Below are positions 62,436 through 64,000 of a stretch of 64,000 bases of DNA, in pieces. The first letter of the stretch is position 1. Every line of letters starts with the position of its first letter. The notes beneath the pieces are model-generated. The model was not told the origin of the DNA. It was given only the letters and a program-made list of their open reading frames with translations, and made no database searches. The position numbers and the translations under genes were made by a program. Source of the DNA: Palsa-504 sp963800415 (GTDB lineage Bacteria; Actinomycetota; Actinomycetes; Streptosporangiales; Streptosporangiaceae); contig CAWDBS010000035.1 of the NCBI GenBank assembly GCA_963800415.1, positions 1-64,000 of the forward strand, read 5' to 3'.

Positions 62436-63484
62436 CTACGTAGATAAGGAGCGGATAAGGGATAAGACGGCGCGGCCGGTGAAGGCGACGAGCCGGTCGA
62501 GCAGGCCGGCATCCGGCTCTGGGGCCGGGTCGGCGAAGCTTCCGCCGGCGCGGACCTCGGGACTGATGATCTGGCGGGCCACGCCGAGGACGTGCTGGGC
62601 GACCTCGTCCGAGACGGCGACCTGCTGGCCGGTGGCCTGGGCGAAGTCCCACCCGTGGACCAGGAACTCGACCGACAAGATACCCAGGGCCGCGCCGGCG
62701 GGCATCTCGTGCGGGCCGACCTTGACCTCGCCGTCCAGGCCGCGGACATGCCAGGCCTCGAGCGCCGCCTGGGCCGCGTCGGCGACCCGGGCCTCCAGCG
62801 GTGCGGGTCCGGCCGCGGCGCCGGCGGGGGCGGCGCCGGCCGGGGCGGCGCGGCCGGGGCGGCACCGGCGCCAGGGCCAGCCCCAGCCACCGTGCCGAGG
62901 AAGGTGACCGATCCGATCAGGTGATCGGCCAGCTGGGTCACGTCGAACTCGGTGCACACGGTGGCGTGGTGATAGTCGGCTTCGGCGATGCCCCGCAGGA
63001 CGAGCTGGCAGGTGGCCAGCGTGGCCTCGGCGGCGTTAATGGGATTCAGGTCCGGCGGGGCCGCCGCCCACTCATCGGCTCCGGCGTCCCCGTCGGTGGC
63101 GGCGGTGACGAGCCGGCCGAGGTAATGGTTCCAGCCCGCGGCGTGGCTGGCCTCCTGCTCGCCGGTCAGCCCCTCGTGCACCAGGTGGACCATGGTCCCG
63201 CCCGCGGCCGGCTCCAGCGTGATGGTCACGGTCGAGGCTCCGGGCGGCACTTCCGCCGACCCCTCCCAGCCCCAGGTGAAGACGACGCGCCGGCCCGGCT
63301 CCACCTCGGTGAAGGTGCCGGCCGCCGAGTTCCCGGGAATGACGGTCCACCGGTAATCCCCGCCGGCCCGCAGGTCGACGCGCGCGGTAATGACCTGACA
63401 GCGGCGCAGCCGGTCCGGCTGGGTGATGAGGGCGAAGGTGTCGTCCGCGTTCAGCGGCACGAGCACCGATTTCTGGAAGGGCAT
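62436..63484 (-). pseudogene. SRPBCC (AHSA1-like) fused to TIGR03086-family domain, frameshifted
   Basis: From the ATG at 63484: residues 1-135 are an SRPBCC domain (ADDTFALITQPDRLRRCQVI, WTVIPGNSAAGTFTEVEPGR, VHLVHEGLTGEQEASHAAGW). TIGR03086 follows from about 150 (INAAEATLATCQLVLRGIAE). The frame is lost in a Gly/Ala-rich stretch near 62870 and continues in the next frame as ILSVEFLVHGWDFAQATGQQ to the stop at 62436. The fusion order SRPBCC-isomerase is known in actinomycetes. A homopolymer-like indel in very GC-rich sequence is the simplest cause. Confidence 0.85.
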
Positions 63485-63493
63485 CCTGGCCTC

Positions 63494-63791
63494 CTAAGGT
63501 AATGGCCCGCGCCTCGCGGACGAGCTCATCGAGTTCACGTGTCCAGAACGAATCGAGTTCGGCGCGAAGGGCGGCCATCCCCCCGACGTCCAGGCGGTAG
63601 TACTGGAACTTTCCGGCTCGCCGGCTGGTGACGAGCCCGATGTCGGCCAGCACGCCCAGGTGCTGCGAGATCGCCGACCTGCTCACAGTGAAATGGCTGG
63701 ACAGCTCGGTCACCGTCTGTTCACCGGACCCCAGCAGCTGCAGCAGGCGACGCCGGTTAGGCTCCGCGACCGCAGCCACCAAGGCAACCAC
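63494..63791 (-). CDS. ArsR/SmtB-family regulator
   Basis: Starts at GTG 63791: VAALVAAVAEPNRRRLLQLL-type alpha helices (here VAAVAEPNRRRLLQLLGSGE), HTH TVTELSSHFTVSRSAISQHL and wing GLVTSRRAGKFQYYRLD. No metal-binding Cys are present, as in many ArsR proteins paired with SRPBCC genes. The frame runs on to 63072 over the SRPBCC gene, which is far too long; a TAG in the adjacent frame at 63494-63496 just before AGGAGG suggests the natural end. It probably represses the operon through the palindrome upstream. Confidence 0.78.
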
Positions 63792-63799
63792 TCCAACAC

Positions 63800-63815
63800 G
63801 TTAGCTGCCACTAAC
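63800..63815. promoter_or_regulatory. Candidate ArsR operator
   Basis: GTTAG-CTGCCA-CTAAC, a 5-bp inverted repeat with a 6-base spacer, nine bases upstream of the ArsR start. Position and shape fit autoregulation by the ArsR protein. Confidence 0.5.
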
Positions 63816-63956
63816 GCATAAGGCAAGAGCTGGGCAGAAGGGCTCGTGCCCAGTCCGTTCTGCATCGGCAAAAGGCCGCGCTGGCCGCGGACCTGCGGCG
63901 GCGTTGACGACGGTCACCAGGTCCCGCTAGGCTGCACCAAGCAAGCGCTTGGTCTT

Positions 63957-64000
63957 AGGTTCTTCGGGTTCTCGGGTTCTCGGGTTCTTCGGGTTCTTCG
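63957..64000. repeat. Short tandem repeat at window edge
   Basis: GGTTCTTCG and GGTTCTCG units of 8-9 bases repeat about five times and run off the window end. Purpose unknown. Confidence 0.7.

Noticed and set aside
63072..63493. Extended C-terminus of the ArsR protein
   Set aside because: This part lies antiphase over the SRPBCC gene on the same strand and is Arg/His/Gly-rich; a normal ArsR ends near 63494.

Overview
The window is GC-rich actinomycete DNA. The taxonomic markers are a Wag31-type DivIVA protein, mycothiol-linked maleylpyruvate-isomerase-like proteins, a DUF1707 protein, a group II truncated haemoglobin, a DUF222/13E12-type HNH protein and typical actinobacterial insertion sequences. 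A filamentous actinomycete is most likely; genus cannot be fixed from sequence alone. The window is an accretion zone: about half of it is insertion sequences, their scars, or host genes cut by them.

Layout. 0.4-2.6 kb: translationally coupled redox-type genes, the last one cut by an integrase-core IS. 2.6-4.4 kb: that IS, itself broken by an HTH/DUF5372 module. 4.4-5.5 kb: three small hypothetical genes divergent from a short GntR regulator. 6.4-9.03 kb: the 3' part of a tRNA-Tyr-derived attachment sequence split by a group II intron with its reverse transcriptase. 9.4-15 kb: truncated haemoglobin, flavodoxin, a glycosyltransferase fragment and a large FtsX-type permease. 15.2-21.1 kb: an IS nest (integrase-core IS, IS110, IS3 interrupted by an IS5-type element). 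21.1-26.4 kb: the most notable locus, a two-gene conflict-type operon with a Trypco1-like small protein followed by a 1,660-residue trypsin-like protease/NB-ARC ATPase/24-repeat solenoid protein. 27-28.2 kb: IS256, IS6 and integrase-core fragments. 28.4-31.5 kb: DivIVA-like protein and a polyhydroxyalkanoate synthase. 31.5-38.3 kb: IS scars, a second flavodoxin, broken hydrolases and an IS4 copy with a perfect target duplication. 38.5-41.1 kb: a TIGR03086 protein and a frameshifted tyrosine integrase next to a second, uninterrupted tRNA-Tyr-type attachment sequence. 41.6-46.3 kb: ISAs1, a lower-GC DUF6308-like gene pair, and an IS66 copy with a substituted catalytic Asp. 46.8-51.9 kb: two secreted proteins around an IS110. 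52.3-64 kb: TfoX-like gene, DUF1707 gene, deleted IS701, ABC-2 exporter pair, broken alpha-galactosidase, HNH protein, and an ArsR / SRPBCC-maleylpyruvate isomerase / VOC operon.

How it fits together. The two tRNA-Tyr-type att sequences (6.4/9.0 kb and 41.06-41.1 kb) with an integrase just inside the second suggest that about 32 kb between them, including the protease-NB-ARC locus, arrived or is bounded as an integrative element. A native-looking terminator lies below the first att copy, so the chromosome side is probably at low coordinates. Several complete target-site duplications (8 bp IS4, 3 bp IS5-type, 10 bp ISAs1, 4 bp IS701) allow the pre-insertion sequences to be reconstructed.

Caveat. 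Many genes, including ordinary host genes, are broken by single-base frameshifts. This is either real decay in an island or indel error in the assembly, and raw reads would decide. Coordinates of element ends are read by eye from inverted repeats and target duplications.
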